DNA of 53,257 nt from an uncultured Bacteroidota bacterium (GCA_903887415.1 CAISPO010000041.1:1-53257), one strand, 5' to 3'. Counted from the first letter of the stretch, positions 42,221-51,987 are shown. Translations and numbers: made by a program. The notes: a model not told the origin generated them from the letters alone.

Positions 42221-44101
42221 CTATATCAACTCAATACTCCTGTTCACAAACTCGGTAAGGTCTGCGCCGGTAAGCATGCCCTGCGATAACATGGCGAGGT
42301 CAAATGCCTGTTTTGCAAGTTTAACTTGTTCATCTTTGCCAGCTTTGAGTATTTTACTGATGAGCTTGTGATTGCCATTAATCGCTACTTTGTAATTATC
42401 CGGTATAGCGCCATAGAAGCTCATGCCGCCACCCATTGCCGACATATCTTTCATCCTGCGCATAAACTCATCCATAGTCACTGTCACCGGCACTTCATCT
42501 GCACTGAGGCCTTCTATTTCCACCTTCATATTAGGCTTGTTGATGGCTTTTTCAAATATCTCTTTCACCTCCTTGCTTTCTGCCTCACCAAGCACTGATT
42601 CTATTTTCTCTTCCTTGGTTATGAGCTTGTCCACAACGTCGGCGTCCACACGTTTCAGTTGTGTCTTTTCCAGCTTGCGCTCCAGGTTGTGTATAAAGTG
42701 GCTGTCCAGCGGCGAGTTCATCAGCAGCACATCATAGCCTTTGCGATTGGCACTCTGAATAAATGAATCCTGCTTTGCCGGGTCATTGGTATAGATATAC
42801 ACGACAATACCGTCTTTATCGGTTTGTGCAGCCTGTACTTTTTCGCGGTATTCGGTAAGTGTATAGTTTTCGCTTTTTGTATTGGTAAGCAAAGCGAAGT
42901 CTTTGGCTTTGTCGTAAAACTTCTCATCGCTGATCATACCATACTTCACAAAGATGCCAATGTCAGGCCATTTTTCTTCAAAGCTCTTACGGTCATTTTT
43001 GAACAGCTCCGCCAGCTTATCGGCCACTTTGCGGGTGATGTAGCTGTTTATTTTTTTCACGTTGCTGTCTGCCTGCAGGAAGCTGCGCGATACGTTCAGC
43101 GGAATATCCGGCGAGTCTATAACGCCATGCATCAGCATCAGGAATTCGGGCACAATGTCTTTCACATCATCTGTAATAAACACCTGGCGCGAGAACAATT
43201 TGATCTTGTTGCGCTGCATCTCAAAATCAGCCTTCACCTTGGGGAAGTAGAGCACACCCGTAAGGTTGAACGGATAGTCAACGTTCAGGTGTATCCAGAA
43301 TAGCGGGTCCTCACTCATTGGATACAGCTCCCTATAGAAATCCAGGTAATCCTTGTCTGTAAGGTCAGTAGGTGTTTTAGTCCAGATAGGGGTTGTGTTG
43401 TTGATGATATTATCAACAGCTATTTCCTTGCGTTTTGTCTTGCCTTCTTCATCAACACCATCGTCAACGTACTCTTCTTTGGTGCCAAACTTTACCGGAA
43501 CAGGCAGGAATTTGCAATACTTGTCCAATATCTCCTGAAGTTTGTATTTGTCGAGGAATTCTTCGCAATCCTTGTTTACGTGAAGTATCACGGTTGTCCC
43601 CCTTTCGGTACGGTCGCCGGGTGTGATTTCAAACTCTGTGCTGCCATCGCAAACCCAATGAGCGGGCTGGGCGCCATCCTGGTATGAAAGGGTCTGTATC
43701 TCTACATGGTCGGCCACCATGAAGGCGGAATAGAAACCAAGGCCAAATTTGCCGATCAGCTCATTGGCATCTTTTGAGTCTTTGAATTTTTCTACAAATT
43801 CGGTAGCGCCGGAGAACGCGATCTGGTTAATGTATTTTTTAATTTCTTCCGCGGTCATACCAAGGCCATTGTCTGAAATGGTAATGGTCTTTTTGTCTGC
43901 ATCAAATGCCACTTCTACCAATGGCTCACCAAGGCTGCCATTGTATTGGCCAAGTGCTGCAAGGCGTTTTATCTTTTGCACAGCGTCCACGGCATTAGAG
44001 ACAAGCTCGCGGAGGAATATCTCATGGTCTGAGTATAAGAATTTCTTAATAATGGGAAATATGTTCTCCGTATGGATGGATATTGTTCCTTTTTCCTGCA
44101 T
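42221..44101 (-). CDS. htpG: chaperone HtpG (Hsp90)
   Basis: A 626-residue Hsp90. The N-terminal GHKL ATPase domain shows ELVSNAVDA (Glu32, Asn36, Asp39), ISDNGLGMTAEEI, GKFGLGFYSAFMVADHVEI and GTTVILHVN; the middle domain has FWIHLNVDYPFNLTGVLYFP and GVIDSPDIPLNVSRSFLQ; the C-terminal dimerisation domain is complete but lacks the eukaryotic MEEVD tail. It helps fold client proteins in the cytoplasm, especially under stress. The 5' region (44102-44528) shows no consensus promoter I could place. Confidence 0.96.
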   Translation of the reverse strand: MQEKGTISIHTENIFPIIKKFLYSDHEIFLRELVSNAVDAVQKIKRLAALGQYNGSLGEPLVEVAFDADKKTITISDNGLGMTAEEIKKYINQIAFSGATEFVEKFKDSKDANELIGKFGLGFYSAFMVADHVEIQTLSYQDGAQPAHWVCDGSTEFEITPGDRTERGTTVILHVNKDCEEFLDKYKLQEILDKYCKFLPVPVKFGTKEEYVDDGVDEEGKTKRKEIAVDNIINNTTPIWTKTPTDLTDKDYLDFYRELYPMSEDPLFWIHLNVDYPFNLTGVLYFPKVKADFEMQRNKIKLFSRQVFITDDVKDIVPEFLMLMHGVIDSPDIPLNVSRSFLQADSNVKKINSYITRKVADKLAELFKNDRKSFEEKWPDIGIFVKYGMISDEKFYDKAKDFALLTNTKSENYTLTEYREKVQAAQTDKDGIVVYIYTNDPAKQDSFIQSANRKGYDVLLMNSPLDSHFIHNLERKLEKTQLKRVDADVVDKLITKEEKIESVLGEAESKEVKEIFEKAINKPNMKVEIEGLSADEVPVTVTMDEFMRRMKDMSAMGGGMSFYGAIPDNYKVAINGNHKLISKILKAGKDEQVKLAKQAFDLAMLSQGMLTGADLTEFVNRSIELI

Positions 44102-44528
44102 ATTTTCTGGAATTTGTAATTAGTTATTAGTAATTGGGATTGTTTCTATAGCTCTATCAATCTATATTCCAAAGTTTGAAATTTGACAAATTGACAGTTC
44201 AGAATAAGATTTTTAGGACAGAAAGATTTAAGGATGTCCGCAGAATGCAGAATAATATTGCCCACAATTTCTGCAAATATTTTTTTGCACAGCTTGCAAT
44301 TGATAATCAACTAACTAAGCAAAAAATGTGGGTAATTCTTGCTCATTTATTGCTCACTTCTTGCCATAAAAACTTCCGATTTTCTTCTGGTTTGGTTCTG
44401 AGAAAAGTCAAAATCCGGAACAGCAACCTTATGAAATCCTTTATGAATTGTGCCGCAAAAAGCGCACCAAATATCGTCGATCGAGGAATAAGATATCCAC
44501 ATTTTTTGAGGAACCCAATCGCCTTTTA
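44102..44528. other. long intergenic region, no gene seen
   Basis: Over 400 bp between htpG and the WbqC-like gene. Close to htpG there is repeat-like text (GGAATTTGTAATTAGTTATT, 44110-44129) of the AATTCC class. The rest is AT-rich. The open frames here start at TTG, overlap the end of the WbqC-like gene and show no domain, so I do not call them. Confidence 0.5.
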
Positions 44529-45230
44529 TCACAATAAGTCAAACTCATTCAGGTAGGCAGTAATTGCCGTTTTGTCATTGAACATCATAACATCCAATAT
44601 AGAAAGATATGGGATGAATTCATTGGAGAACTGAGGATAAACGACAGGTTTCATCTTATGAAATTCCAGGGCGAGGCCGTTGGTTGCAAATTCCTGTTTA
44701 TCATAAAGCTCCATGCCGCCAATTGGATTGATGTAGGTGTCAGCACCCAGTTTCTTTATGATCTCCATCACCTTGTATTTGCCCTTTAGGCCATGATCTA
44801 TGTTGATGGTTGATGATACGATGAGCGGCGTAGAAATGTTGAGATAATTATTAATTTTTCTAAGGGCGTTGAATATGAAAGCAAACAGGTTCCTTTCGGC
44901 ATCATTGAATATATCTTCAATTATGGGATAAGCAGTCTTAAAGTTCGGCGCCTTTGCGTAAGCGGACCGGACCTGGCCCAATATCTTGTTTTTTTCTTTC
45001 TCATAATTTTCGCCAAGGAAACGCTGGTCCACATTCAGATAGTCGGAATCGCTTTTTAGCGGCAGGGTAAACATCATGTCCTTGCCGTTAAGCAGCATTC
45101 GGTTGCGGTGTATCCATCCTTTTTTTGTGAACTGGATATTGTCGTACACCACAAAACTGTCGCAGGCGTTTATTAGCTGGAAATAGCCCAGGTACGGTAG
45201 GAAATATGGCTGCATGATCCCGGCTTTCAT
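44529..45230 (-). CDS. WbqC-family protein
   Basis: A 233-residue protein of the WbqC family: MQPYFLPYLGYFQLINACDSFVVYDNIQFTKKGWIHRNR at the N-terminus is diagnostic (MQPYxFPYxGYFQLI, DxVQFxKxGWxNRN), and the C-terminal YLSILDVMMFND matches as well. WbqC genes sit in O-antigen and capsule loci and are thought to modify or transfer a sugar substituent; the reaction is not established. It is divergent from a run of three envelope genes (45342-50264), supporting a role in surface glycan synthesis. Confidence 0.9.
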   Translation of the reverse strand: MKAGIMQPYFLPYLGYFQLINACDSFVVYDNIQFTKKGWIHRNRMLLNGKDMMFTLPLKSDSDYLNVDQRFLGENYEKEKNKILGQVRSAYAKAPNFKTAYPIIEDIFNDAERNLFAFIFNALRKINNYLNISTPLIVSSTINIDHGLKGKYKVMEIIKKLGADTYINPIGGMELYDKQEFATNGLALEFHKMKPVVYPQFSNEFIPYLSILDVMMFNDKTAITAYLNEFDLL

Positions 45231-45341
45231 CTGAAGGCAAGATAGCAAAATAATTTTCAGGATGCGCCTGTATGAAAAGCACTGTACCTATTTCGCTGTG
45301 GAAATCGTTATTTTGCCAAAACTTTGTCTTTAACTGCAACT

Positions 45342-46295
45342 ATGGGTTATAAAAAATTTGTGTTCAAGGTGCTGCTGTTTGCCCTGCCGTGGGCTGCTGC
45401 GTGGTGCCTGCTGGAACATAAATTAGCGCAGATACCCAACAGCTACAGCAAGAAACGAAGCAATCTTGAACAGCAAACAGACAGCATACAAGCTTTATTT
45501 TTGGGCACTTCGCATATTTACCACGGCGTAAACCCCGATTATTTCTCTTGCTACGGATTTAACCTTGCAGATTACCTGCAGACCATTTATTACGACAAAC
45601 GCCTTACGCTGAAATATATTGATAGGCTGCCGCGCCTGAAGGTGGTGAGCATAGAGATGGGCTACTTCTCGCTCTACTGCCAGATACGGTACCACCCGGT
45701 GGAAAGCTGGCGCGATTACTTTTATAGCCAGTACTGGGGTATAAATTACAAAGACCTTCCGCCCTTTGCCCTGAAGCGATACTCAAAAGTGGCACTGTAC
45801 ACACCAGAGAAAGTAAAAGAATATATCATGGCCGGGTTTAAGGAAGACCTGGCACCCAGTTTAACCTATAAAGGGTTCATGCCCCTTGATACATTGCCCC
45901 CAGGTAAGGAGAACAGGATGCTGAGCGCCGAAGAAGGCCGTAGCCGGATAAAGCTGTGGCAGGCTACTATAGACACCACACAGTATGCGGCCATACTCAG
46001 CGACCTTGATGGGTTTGTAAAAGAGCTGCGACGCAGGAATATAGAGGTAGTCTTCATCAATACACCTGCATTGCCGGTTATTACCGGTTTGTGCGATGCC
46101 AACATCCTGCAGAAAAACAAAACGGCAATAGATGACCTATGCAGGCGGTATAACTGCAGGTATTTTGATTACTTTACCGACGCCCGCTTTGGGCCTGCAG
46201 ACTTTTCTGATGTGGACCACTTTAATGCTACCGGCGCAAGGCATTTCAGCAAGGTTATTGATACAGAGGTGCTGGCGCAGTATATAAGGAAATAG
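45342..46295 (+). CDS. SGNH-like membrane-anchored hydrolase
   Basis: A 317-residue protein with one N-terminal membrane helix (VLLFALPWAAAWCLL) and an extracytoplasmic domain. LFLGTSHIYHGVN (Ser57 in GTSH, block I of SGNH/GDSL hydrolases) and DFSDVDHFNATGARHF near the C-terminus (Asp-x2-His, block V) define the fold. Related proteins (AlgX/DltD-like) act as O-acyl esterases or transferases on cell-surface polysaccharides. It is followed 16 bp later by the YfhO-like gene, suggesting the same pathway. Confidence 0.78.
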   Translation: MGYKKFVFKVLLFALPWAAAWCLLEHKLAQIPNSYSKKRSNLEQQTDSIQALFLGTSHIYHGVNPDYFSCYGFNLADYLQTIYYDKRLTLKYIDRLPRLKVVSIEMGYFSLYCQIRYHPVESWRDYFYSQYWGINYKDLPPFALKRYSKVALYTPEKVKEYIMAGFKEDLAPSLTYKGFMPLDTLPPGKENRMLSAEEGRSRIKLWQATIDTTQYAAILSDLDGFVKELRRRNIEVVFINTPALPVITGLCDANILQKNKTAIDDLCRRYNCRYFDYFTDARFGPADFSDVDHFNATGARHFSKVIDTEVLAQYIRK

Positions 46296-46311
46296 AAAAA
46301 ACAATGTATAG

Positions 46312-48690
46312 ATGAACAAGCCAAACAACATAGTTCCCTGGATCGCGTTCGGGCTCATCAGCTTAATATGCATTATAGCTTTTAAGGATTTTCTAATGCT
46401 GAAAAAGGCCTTCTATTTTTATGATATTACCAGCGATGGCTATTACCTATCCTACCCTTTTTTCCACAATAACGCTGACTATATTGCCCATCACGGCATA
46501 CCAAAATGGTCTTTCAAAATGGGAATGGGACAGAGCCTGTTTCCGCTTGTACTGCGCGACCCTTTTCAAATAATATTGTATGCAGTGGGGACCAAACATA
46601 TTCTTGGCGCGACCATTTATATGGAAGTAATAACGATAATCTGCGCAGGCGTTACCTTCTTTTTTTATCTGCGGGAACTAAAACTAGCTGATTACACCTG
46701 CGTCGTTGGTTGCTTGCTCTTCGCCTTTTGCAGCTACATCATTGAGGGCAGCCCGTGGTTCGGCTTCTCATTTGAGGCCTTCAACCTTGCTTTGTTTTTA
46801 CTGGCGTTTGAGCAATTGTTTAACAGGGGAAAATGGCTCTTATTCCCGTTTGCGGTATTCCTGGCCTGCATTTCCATGCCATTCAACCTTTACCTGTTTG
46901 GATTGTTTATCTTTCTGTATAGCATTTTCAGGCACCTGCAGGTGGGTAGTTTCAGCATTGGCAAGCTCAGTGGCTTGTTTTTAAAAATGGCCGGGCTTTC
47001 CATCCTTGGCATCCTGCTCTCGGGGCCATTTTTGCTGGAGAATATTATGCTGCTGATCGAAAGCCCAAGAGGATCTGAGACCAGTTCGCTGTCACATCAA
47101 TTGTCGTCCCAACCTGTATTTGCGCTGACTGATCAGTTGCAGTTCGGCACCTGCGTCATGCGTCTTTTCTCTAATGACATTATTGGCAGCGGGGACCATT
47201 TTAAAGGATGGGATTGCATTCTTGAAGCTCCAATGTTTTATTGCGGGCTGCCGTGTTTGCTATTAGTTCCACAAGTATTCCAGTTTTTAAATAAAAGATT
47301 GCGCATTCTTTTTGCAGTATTCCTGGGTATTTGGCTTATGCCCATAGCGTTTCCCTTTTTTAGAAACGCATTCTGGTTATTTTCCGGCGACTATTACCGG
47401 GCGTATTCGTTCTTCGTTTCTGTTGTGATCATCTATTACTCATTGCAGGCACTGGAATTTATTTTTAAAAATCAAAAAATCAACGTAAGTGTATTAATCC
47501 ATACACTTGTAGCTGCCATATTGCTATTGATTTATCCTTTTTTTCCAGGTAAGGACGCTCTTGATTGCACTTTATTGCTGTTCACCTTTGTTGTCCTTTT
47601 ACTCTATACGATAATCTTAATTGCAGCGAATAAAACCAAAAACTTCACCTTCCTGAAATTCGCCTTCTTCATTGTTCTGTTTTATGAGCTTTGCTACAAT
47701 ACCGGCATCACAGGAAACCGGCGGGACGCATACACGATGCAGAATCTAAATTATAAATTCCAGTACAATAATTACTTCCTTGATGCGGCAAGGTATATAC
47801 AACATGAAGATTCATCTTTCATACGCATAGACAAAAGTTTTGAGCCTGCCTCGGCACGCTATTCTGATCTGAATTATGGCCTGGCACAAGGCTATAACAG
47901 TACGAGTTCCTACTTTCCTTTCAACCAACTTTACTATATCCGGTTTTTAGAAACAATGGGCGTTGCTGGTAAGAATAATGAGCGGGAGTCTCGCTGGGCG
48001 AAAGGCCTGCTGGACAACCCAATACTGGAATCAGAGAACAGGGTTAAGTATTTTATGACCAAGCGCGATTCAGTGCCGCTTTCGAAAGTGATTTGGGACT
48101 CTGTGACCAAAACTGGTGACGTCAAAATTTTCAGAAATAAGTTTGTGCTGCCTTTAGGATTTACCTACACTCATTTTATCAGAGAACGCGATTTCGACAG
48201 CGCTTCTACAAAACAGAAAGAGTTTATCAGTTTGAAAGCATTTGTCGTAAAAGACGGAGAAGTCAACAAAATACCCGGCCTGCGGACATATAACTTGAAA
48301 GACACCAGCTCCATATACCCGGATTCTGCGATACTTGCAAACAACATGAGGGAGTTGAGCACAGATACACTTGTGGTAAGTAAGTTTACGGACAATTATC
48401 TGGCTGGTAAAATAAACTCCACAAAGAGTGAACTAATGTACTTGTCGATACCATATGATAAAGGGTGGCATCTTAAAGTAGATGGAAAAGAAACAGAGCA
48501 AATTATTGTAGATGGGGGCATGACAGGAGTGTTTCTCACAGCGGGAGCGCACTCTATTGAAATGACCTATAAAATACGCTACTGGATCATTGGGGTATGG
48601 ATGAGTTTGTCAGGAATTCTTTTCTCTGCTGCTTTGTGGCTTTACCTAAAACGTTCGCGAATAAAAGCCCCGCAAACCGCAACTGATTGA
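46312..48690 (+). CDS. YfhO-family membrane protein (GT-C-like)
   Basis: A 792-residue protein with about 12-13 membrane helices and a C-terminal soluble domain (about residues 480-760) before a last helix and a basic tail. FYDITSDGYYLSYPFF lies in the first extracytoplasmic loop, where GT-C glycosyltransferases have acidic catalytic residues, and the C-terminal MYLSIPYDKGWHLKVDGKE is a YfhO hallmark. YfhO proteins help glycosylate lipoteichoic acids in Gram-positives; in Bacteroidota they are presumed to add sugars to surface polymers or proteins. The stop overlaps the next start by 1 bp. Confidence 0.87.
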   Translation: MNKPNNIVPWIAFGLISLICIIAFKDFLMLKKAFYFYDITSDGYYLSYPFFHNNADYIAHHGIPKWSFKMGMGQSLFPLVLRDPFQIILYAVGTKHILGATIYMEVITIICAGVTFFFYLRELKLADYTCVVGCLLFAFCSYIIEGSPWFGFSFEAFNLALFLLAFEQLFNRGKWLLFPFAVFLACISMPFNLYLFGLFIFLYSIFRHLQVGSFSIGKLSGLFLKMAGLSILGILLSGPFLLENIMLLIESPRGSETSSLSHQLSSQPVFALTDQLQFGTCVMRLFSNDIIGSGDHFKGWDCILEAPMFYCGLPCLLLVPQVFQFLNKRLRILFAVFLGIWLMPIAFPFFRNAFWLFSGDYYRAYSFFVSVVIIYYSLQALEFIFKNQKINVSVLIHTLVAAILLLIYPFFPGKDALDCTLLLFTFVVLLLYTIILIAANKTKNFTFLKFAFFIVLFYELCYNTGITGNRRDAYTMQNLNYKFQYNNYFLDAARYIQHEDSSFIRIDKSFEPASARYSDLNYGLAQGYNSTSSYFPFNQLYYIRFLETMGVAGKNNERESRWAKGLLDNPILESENRVKYFMTKRDSVPLSKVIWDSVTKTGDVKIFRNKFVLPLGFTYTHFIRERDFDSASTKQKEFISLKAFVVKDGEVNKIPGLRTYNLKDTSSIYPDSAILANNMRELSTDTLVVSKFTDNYLAGKINSTKSELMYLSIPYDKGWHLKVDGKETEQIIVDGGMTGVFLTAGAHSIEMTYKIRYWIIGVWMSLSGILFSAALWLYLKRSRIKAPQTATD

Positions 48691-50264
48691 TGAACAGAAA
48701 TAAGAAAATATTGTTTTCATTGTGCGTGATGGCCGTTCCAATCATCATTTACTTCTTTTTCCTGCAATGGAAAACGAATACTGTTTATGGAGATGACTTA
48801 TATGTATTCCGAGACCTCCTAAAAAATAGCAGCATTTCTAAGATTATTAATTCTACTGCTACAAATGGAAAATTCCGGCCTGTGGCGGCTTTTAGCCTAA
48901 AATTCATATTCGAATTATTTCATAAAAATCTAAATGGTTACTATCTATTTAACGTATTGATCCAGACACTCAATACCTACCTTGTCGCATTGCTCTTAAA
49001 TCTTTTTTTAAGGTCCCATTTCGCTTCTCTTTCGTTTAGCCTTATTTACGGTTTGTCAAGGTTTTCGTTATATGATTTCGTTGATATTTTCAACGGCGGC
49101 GCCTTAGAAGGATTGGCTATGTTATTTTTTATATTGTCGGTTTATTTCATTTTAACAGGACTTGTGAGAACGTCCGAGCCAACTAGGAGACTACAAAAAG
49201 CATTTCTTTTGAGTGTGTTATTCGCCAACTTAGCCATGTACACTCATGAACGATATATAGTGCTCTTCCCATTTATTGTAGTAGTGCTTTTTTTCTCTCC
49301 AGGCTTACATCCGCTTCCACTTAAACACAAATTTTCGCTCAGCCTATTGGCTTGTCTATCGATCGTGCTAAACATAGTGCTAAAGAAATTTGCCTATTCT
49401 ATGCCATTTTTTGTCGGTACGGGCGGCACAAATATTTCTTTCTCCCTGACATCGGCTGCGTCTTTTTTTGCAGATGGTGTTTTGTCGATTTTCAAAATGA
49501 ACTCCGGCCCGTCCTACCTTACCGGAGTTCCATTTATCTCTCTGCAAGGAATCAACCTTTTTATTACTCTCCTTGCCATTTTTGGAAGTGTAGAAATACT
49601 CTTATTGTTTTTAATGAGAATCCCGAAAGTCTTTGCACAAAAAGATGAAGTGCAAAAATCGAACTATTATACCGCTTTTTTTCTCGCGGTCCTTTTTACA
49701 TTTTGTCTGATTCCTGTGGTGGTTACTATTCGGCTGGAGCAACGCTGGCTACAGGCCTCATTTAGCATTTTCCTGCTTGTTTTAGTGATCGCCTTTAATA
49801 GCTTACAATTCAGAAACATTTACGTCAAGAATGCATTTTTCTCATTGTACATTCTTGTTTTTTTATGGTCTGACTACAATTATTTGAATCAAGGTGCCGA
49901 ACTTCTTTATATGAAAGATGCGGAAAGAACAGCAGCGATTTTTGGAAACGCTGTAAAGACCGGTACTATACGTCCCGGCACAGCCAACTTATTTATTTGG
50001 GAGAAACATAGGGACATAAATGCTGAAACTGGACTTAGCTGGACATTAGCCGATGGCTATTTCTTTGACTTCTATCAAAACAAAGGGAAAACATTGATTT
50101 TTATTGACTCCCAATCACTGCACACCAATGACATTTCAAACAACCCATTAGGGCGTTTTAGCGCTAATAGTACCCAGGTACTTTACGTAAACGAAAGAGT
50201 GACCGACATAACGACCGACTACTTAAAAGATACCCTTAACGCCTTTAGTAATAAAGTGAAATAA
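48690..50264 (+). CDS. polytopic membrane protein, possible GT-C glycosyltransferase
   Basis: A 524-residue protein with about 11 membrane helices. After the first helix the loop reads TVYGDDLYVFRDLL and later GKFRPVAAFSLKFIFEL, an acidic DD pair and arginine as seen in GT-C-type sugar transferases. The last about 100 residues are soluble. I cannot assign a named family. It begins at ATG 48690, overlapping the yfhO-like stop codon by one base (the frame also offers TTG 48687), so translation is coupled. The base composition is visibly more AT-rich than the flanking genes, suggesting later acquisition. Confidence 0.75.
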   Translation: MNRNKKILFSLCVMAVPIIIYFFFLQWKTNTVYGDDLYVFRDLLKNSSISKIINSTATNGKFRPVAAFSLKFIFELFHKNLNGYYLFNVLIQTLNTYLVALLLNLFLRSHFASLSFSLIYGLSRFSLYDFVDIFNGGALEGLAMLFFILSVYFILTGLVRTSEPTRRLQKAFLLSVLFANLAMYTHERYIVLFPFIVVVLFFSPGLHPLPLKHKFSLSLLACLSIVLNIVLKKFAYSMPFFVGTGGTNISFSLTSAASFFADGVLSIFKMNSGPSYLTGVPFISLQGINLFITLLAIFGSVEILLLFLMRIPKVFAQKDEVQKSNYYTAFFLAVLFTFCLIPVVVTIRLEQRWLQASFSIFLLVLVIAFNSLQFRNIYVKNAFFSLYILVFLWSDYNYLNQGAELLYMKDAERTAAIFGNAVKTGTIRPGTANLFIWEKHRDINAETGLSWTLADGYFFDFYQNKGKTLIFIDSQSLHTNDISNNPLGRFSANSTQVLYVNERVTDITTDYLKDTLNAFSNKVK

Positions 50265-50319
50265 GTGCTGCGGATTTAAACATTAAGTTATAGCGTTATG
50301 TCCGAAAACAGCAACTTCC

Positions 50320-50505
50320 TCATCTCCACATATTAATCGTCGCATCTTTGAGCCGCGTCACAAAAGATGTGGGAAATAAATTGACCACTAGGCCCTGCCG
50401 TTCCAGCGTGTTCCTTAGTGTCTTACGCATTGCTTCTTTGGGAGACTTTACCAGCAAGCGCCTGTCGAAATTCAACCAGTCTGATTTTTGAGTAGAAAGT
50501 TCCAT
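50320..50505 (-). CDS. 61-residue basic protein of unknown function
   Basis: A short frame with unusually good support: a perfect promoter (50521-50551) lies immediately upstream and implies a leader of about 10 nt. The protein is basic (net charge clearly positive), has no signal peptide or membrane segment and reads MELSTQKSDWLNFDRRLLV with a helix-forming middle (KSPKEAMRKTLRNTLERQG). It is followed by a strand-like hydrophobic part (LVVNLFPTSFVTRL). No family recognised; a small regulatory or toxin-antitoxin component is possible but unsupported. Confidence 0.65.
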   Translation of the reverse strand: MELSTQKSDWLNFDRRLLVKSPKEAMRKTLRNTLERQGLVVNLFPTSFVTRLKDATINMWR

Positions 50506-50520
50506 AAGCCAAAGTTTTCA

Positions 50521-50551
50521 CAAATCTAAACATTAACTTTCGAATAACAAA
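50521..50551 (-). promoter_or_regulatory. promoter TTTG-N19-TAGATTTG
   Basis: On the minus strand TTTG (50551-50548), 19 bases, TAGATTTG (50528-50521): a full match to the Bacteroidota consensus, 15 bp before ATG 50505. Confidence 0.78.
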
Positions 50552-50722
50552 TTAACAGGTTAATCATTAACAATATAAATTATCGTCATCAATATAACGG
50601 TTTGGTAATTAGGAATTAGGCGCTGTAAATCAGGATTGGCGCGGATTCCAAGCAATACTATATAAAAATACAAATTTGTTAACAAGGCTCATTGACGATA
50701 TAAAAACAAGGCTTTCATCGAA

Positions 50723-50754
50723 ATTGGTTATTGGAGCTATAATGGGTACTTTCG
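50723..50754 (+). promoter_or_regulatory. promoter ATTG-N20-TACTTTCG
   Basis: ATTG (50723-50726), 20 bases, TACTTTCG (50747-50754), 34 bp before ATG 50789. One mismatch in the -7 element. Confidence 0.6.
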
Positions 50755-50788
50755 CTTTTAATATCATATCCTTTCGAAAAACACAACA

Positions 50789-51871
50789 ATGAAGCGATCG
50801 CTGACGATTCTTGCCGCCATATTTCTGTGGCATTGCAGCTACTCACAAATAACGATCACGGCAACTGACATGCCGGTAGCAAATGATACTTTCATCTACA
50901 GCAATGTGGCTGTGACCGGAACAGCCGTAAGCCCCGCAGACAGTGGCGCCAACACATCGTGGAGCTATGCGCTTACGCCCACATCGCAAGGGATGAATAT
51001 TTACCAGACGGTCGCTGAAATAAGCCCCATATTATCTTTTACACTGCCTTCAGACCTCTATGGGTATGAGACGCTAGACAGCCTTCCCGCCATTATCGAC
51101 ACAGTCATAAAGGCTGCAATACCTGGCATTACGATTCAGAGCCTCTATACCTTTTTTGAAAAGATAGATATTCCGTCAGCCTATGTTGCCGCCGCATTTG
51201 CAGCGAGTATTAACACCTTTCCTGTGGGCACCAGCTACACCGATCCCGATGTATGGTATGAATTCCCGCTTACCTATGGCAGCAGCGATAGCAACTATTA
51301 TAACCTGCCCATAAGCATACCCGGCAGCGGCGGCATCACAGAAACCGGCTACCGGAAAAATACAGTTGACGGCTGGGGCACTATTACCACACCCTACTAT
51401 CCCACCCCGGTAAACTGCATACGTGTTCGCTCTGAAATACATGAAATCGACTCCATAAAGTTTGGCACCACAGCCATTGGCTTTCCCAATAACAGCGTCC
51501 AATATAAGTGGTTGGTAAACGGAGATCATTTCCCCGCGCTATGGGTTACCAGCCAGGTATTAGGCGGCGTAGAAACGATAACCAGCATAAAATACCGCGA
51601 CAGCCTCAGAACAGGGCTTGTTGTGAATAATATCCCAAACGCAAGGGAAAATGTTTCTGCATTACCTAATCCTGCTGTTAACGGCATCTTCACGCTGCGC
51701 ATACCCGCTGCCTGGACTACTTACCATGTGGATGTGCTGGACATTAAATCAAATATTGTTGCTTCACAGGATAACGAGCATATTGTAAATCTTGAGTCGT
51801 TTCCGGCAGGGAATTACTATGTTCGAGTGTTGAGTGGAACTAATGTTGCCTATGTGCCGCTTGTGAAATAG
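50789..51871 (+). CDS. secreted protein with T9SS type A sorting domain
   Basis: A 360-residue exported protein (signal peptide ending WHCSYSQ). The first about 280 residues are beta-rich with DSGANTSWSYAL and DPDVWYEFPLTYGSSDSNYYNLPI; I know no named domain for them. The C-terminal about 75 residues are a T9SS sorting domain: SALPNPAVNGIFTLRIP, VDVLDIKSNIVAS, GNYYVRVLSG and the terminal VPLVK. The product is thus predicted cargo of the PorU/PorV system. Short N-terminal signal plus CTD and no catalytic motif suggest a structural or adhesive role. Confidence 0.85.
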   Translation: MKRSLTILAAIFLWHCSYSQITITATDMPVANDTFIYSNVAVTGTAVSPADSGANTSWSYALTPTSQGMNIYQTVAEISPILSFTLPSDLYGYETLDSLPAIIDTVIKAAIPGITIQSLYTFFEKIDIPSAYVAAAFAASINTFPVGTSYTDPDVWYEFPLTYGSSDSNYYNLPISIPGSGGITETGYRKNTVDGWGTITTPYYPTPVNCIRVRSEIHEIDSIKFGTTAIGFPNNSVQYKWLVNGDHFPALWVTSQVLGGVETITSIKYRDSLRTGLVVNNIPNARENVSALPNPAVNGIFTLRIPAAWTTYHVDVLDIKSNIVASQDNEHIVNLESFPAGNYYVRVLSGTNVAYVPLVK

Positions 51872-51960
51872 GTTATGTTTTGCAGGTTGTGTTATTAAAA
51901 ACGCAATGCACTGTGTCCTTACCAGCTTGGTCATCAAATAGTTTTTAACACTGTGTGTGG

Positions 51961-51987
51961 TAGAGACGTTGCAATGCAACGTCTCTA
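51961..51987. repeat. 25-nt palindromic repeat, copy 2
   Basis: Same unit as copy 1 (arms AGAGACGTTGCA), here extended by a flanking T/A pair to 13-bp arms. It lies between convergent genes. Confidence 0.9.

Noticed and set aside
44176..44556. 126-codon frame in the htpG / WbqC gap
   Set aside because: TTG start, overlap with the end of the WbqC-like gene, no domain and no promoter.
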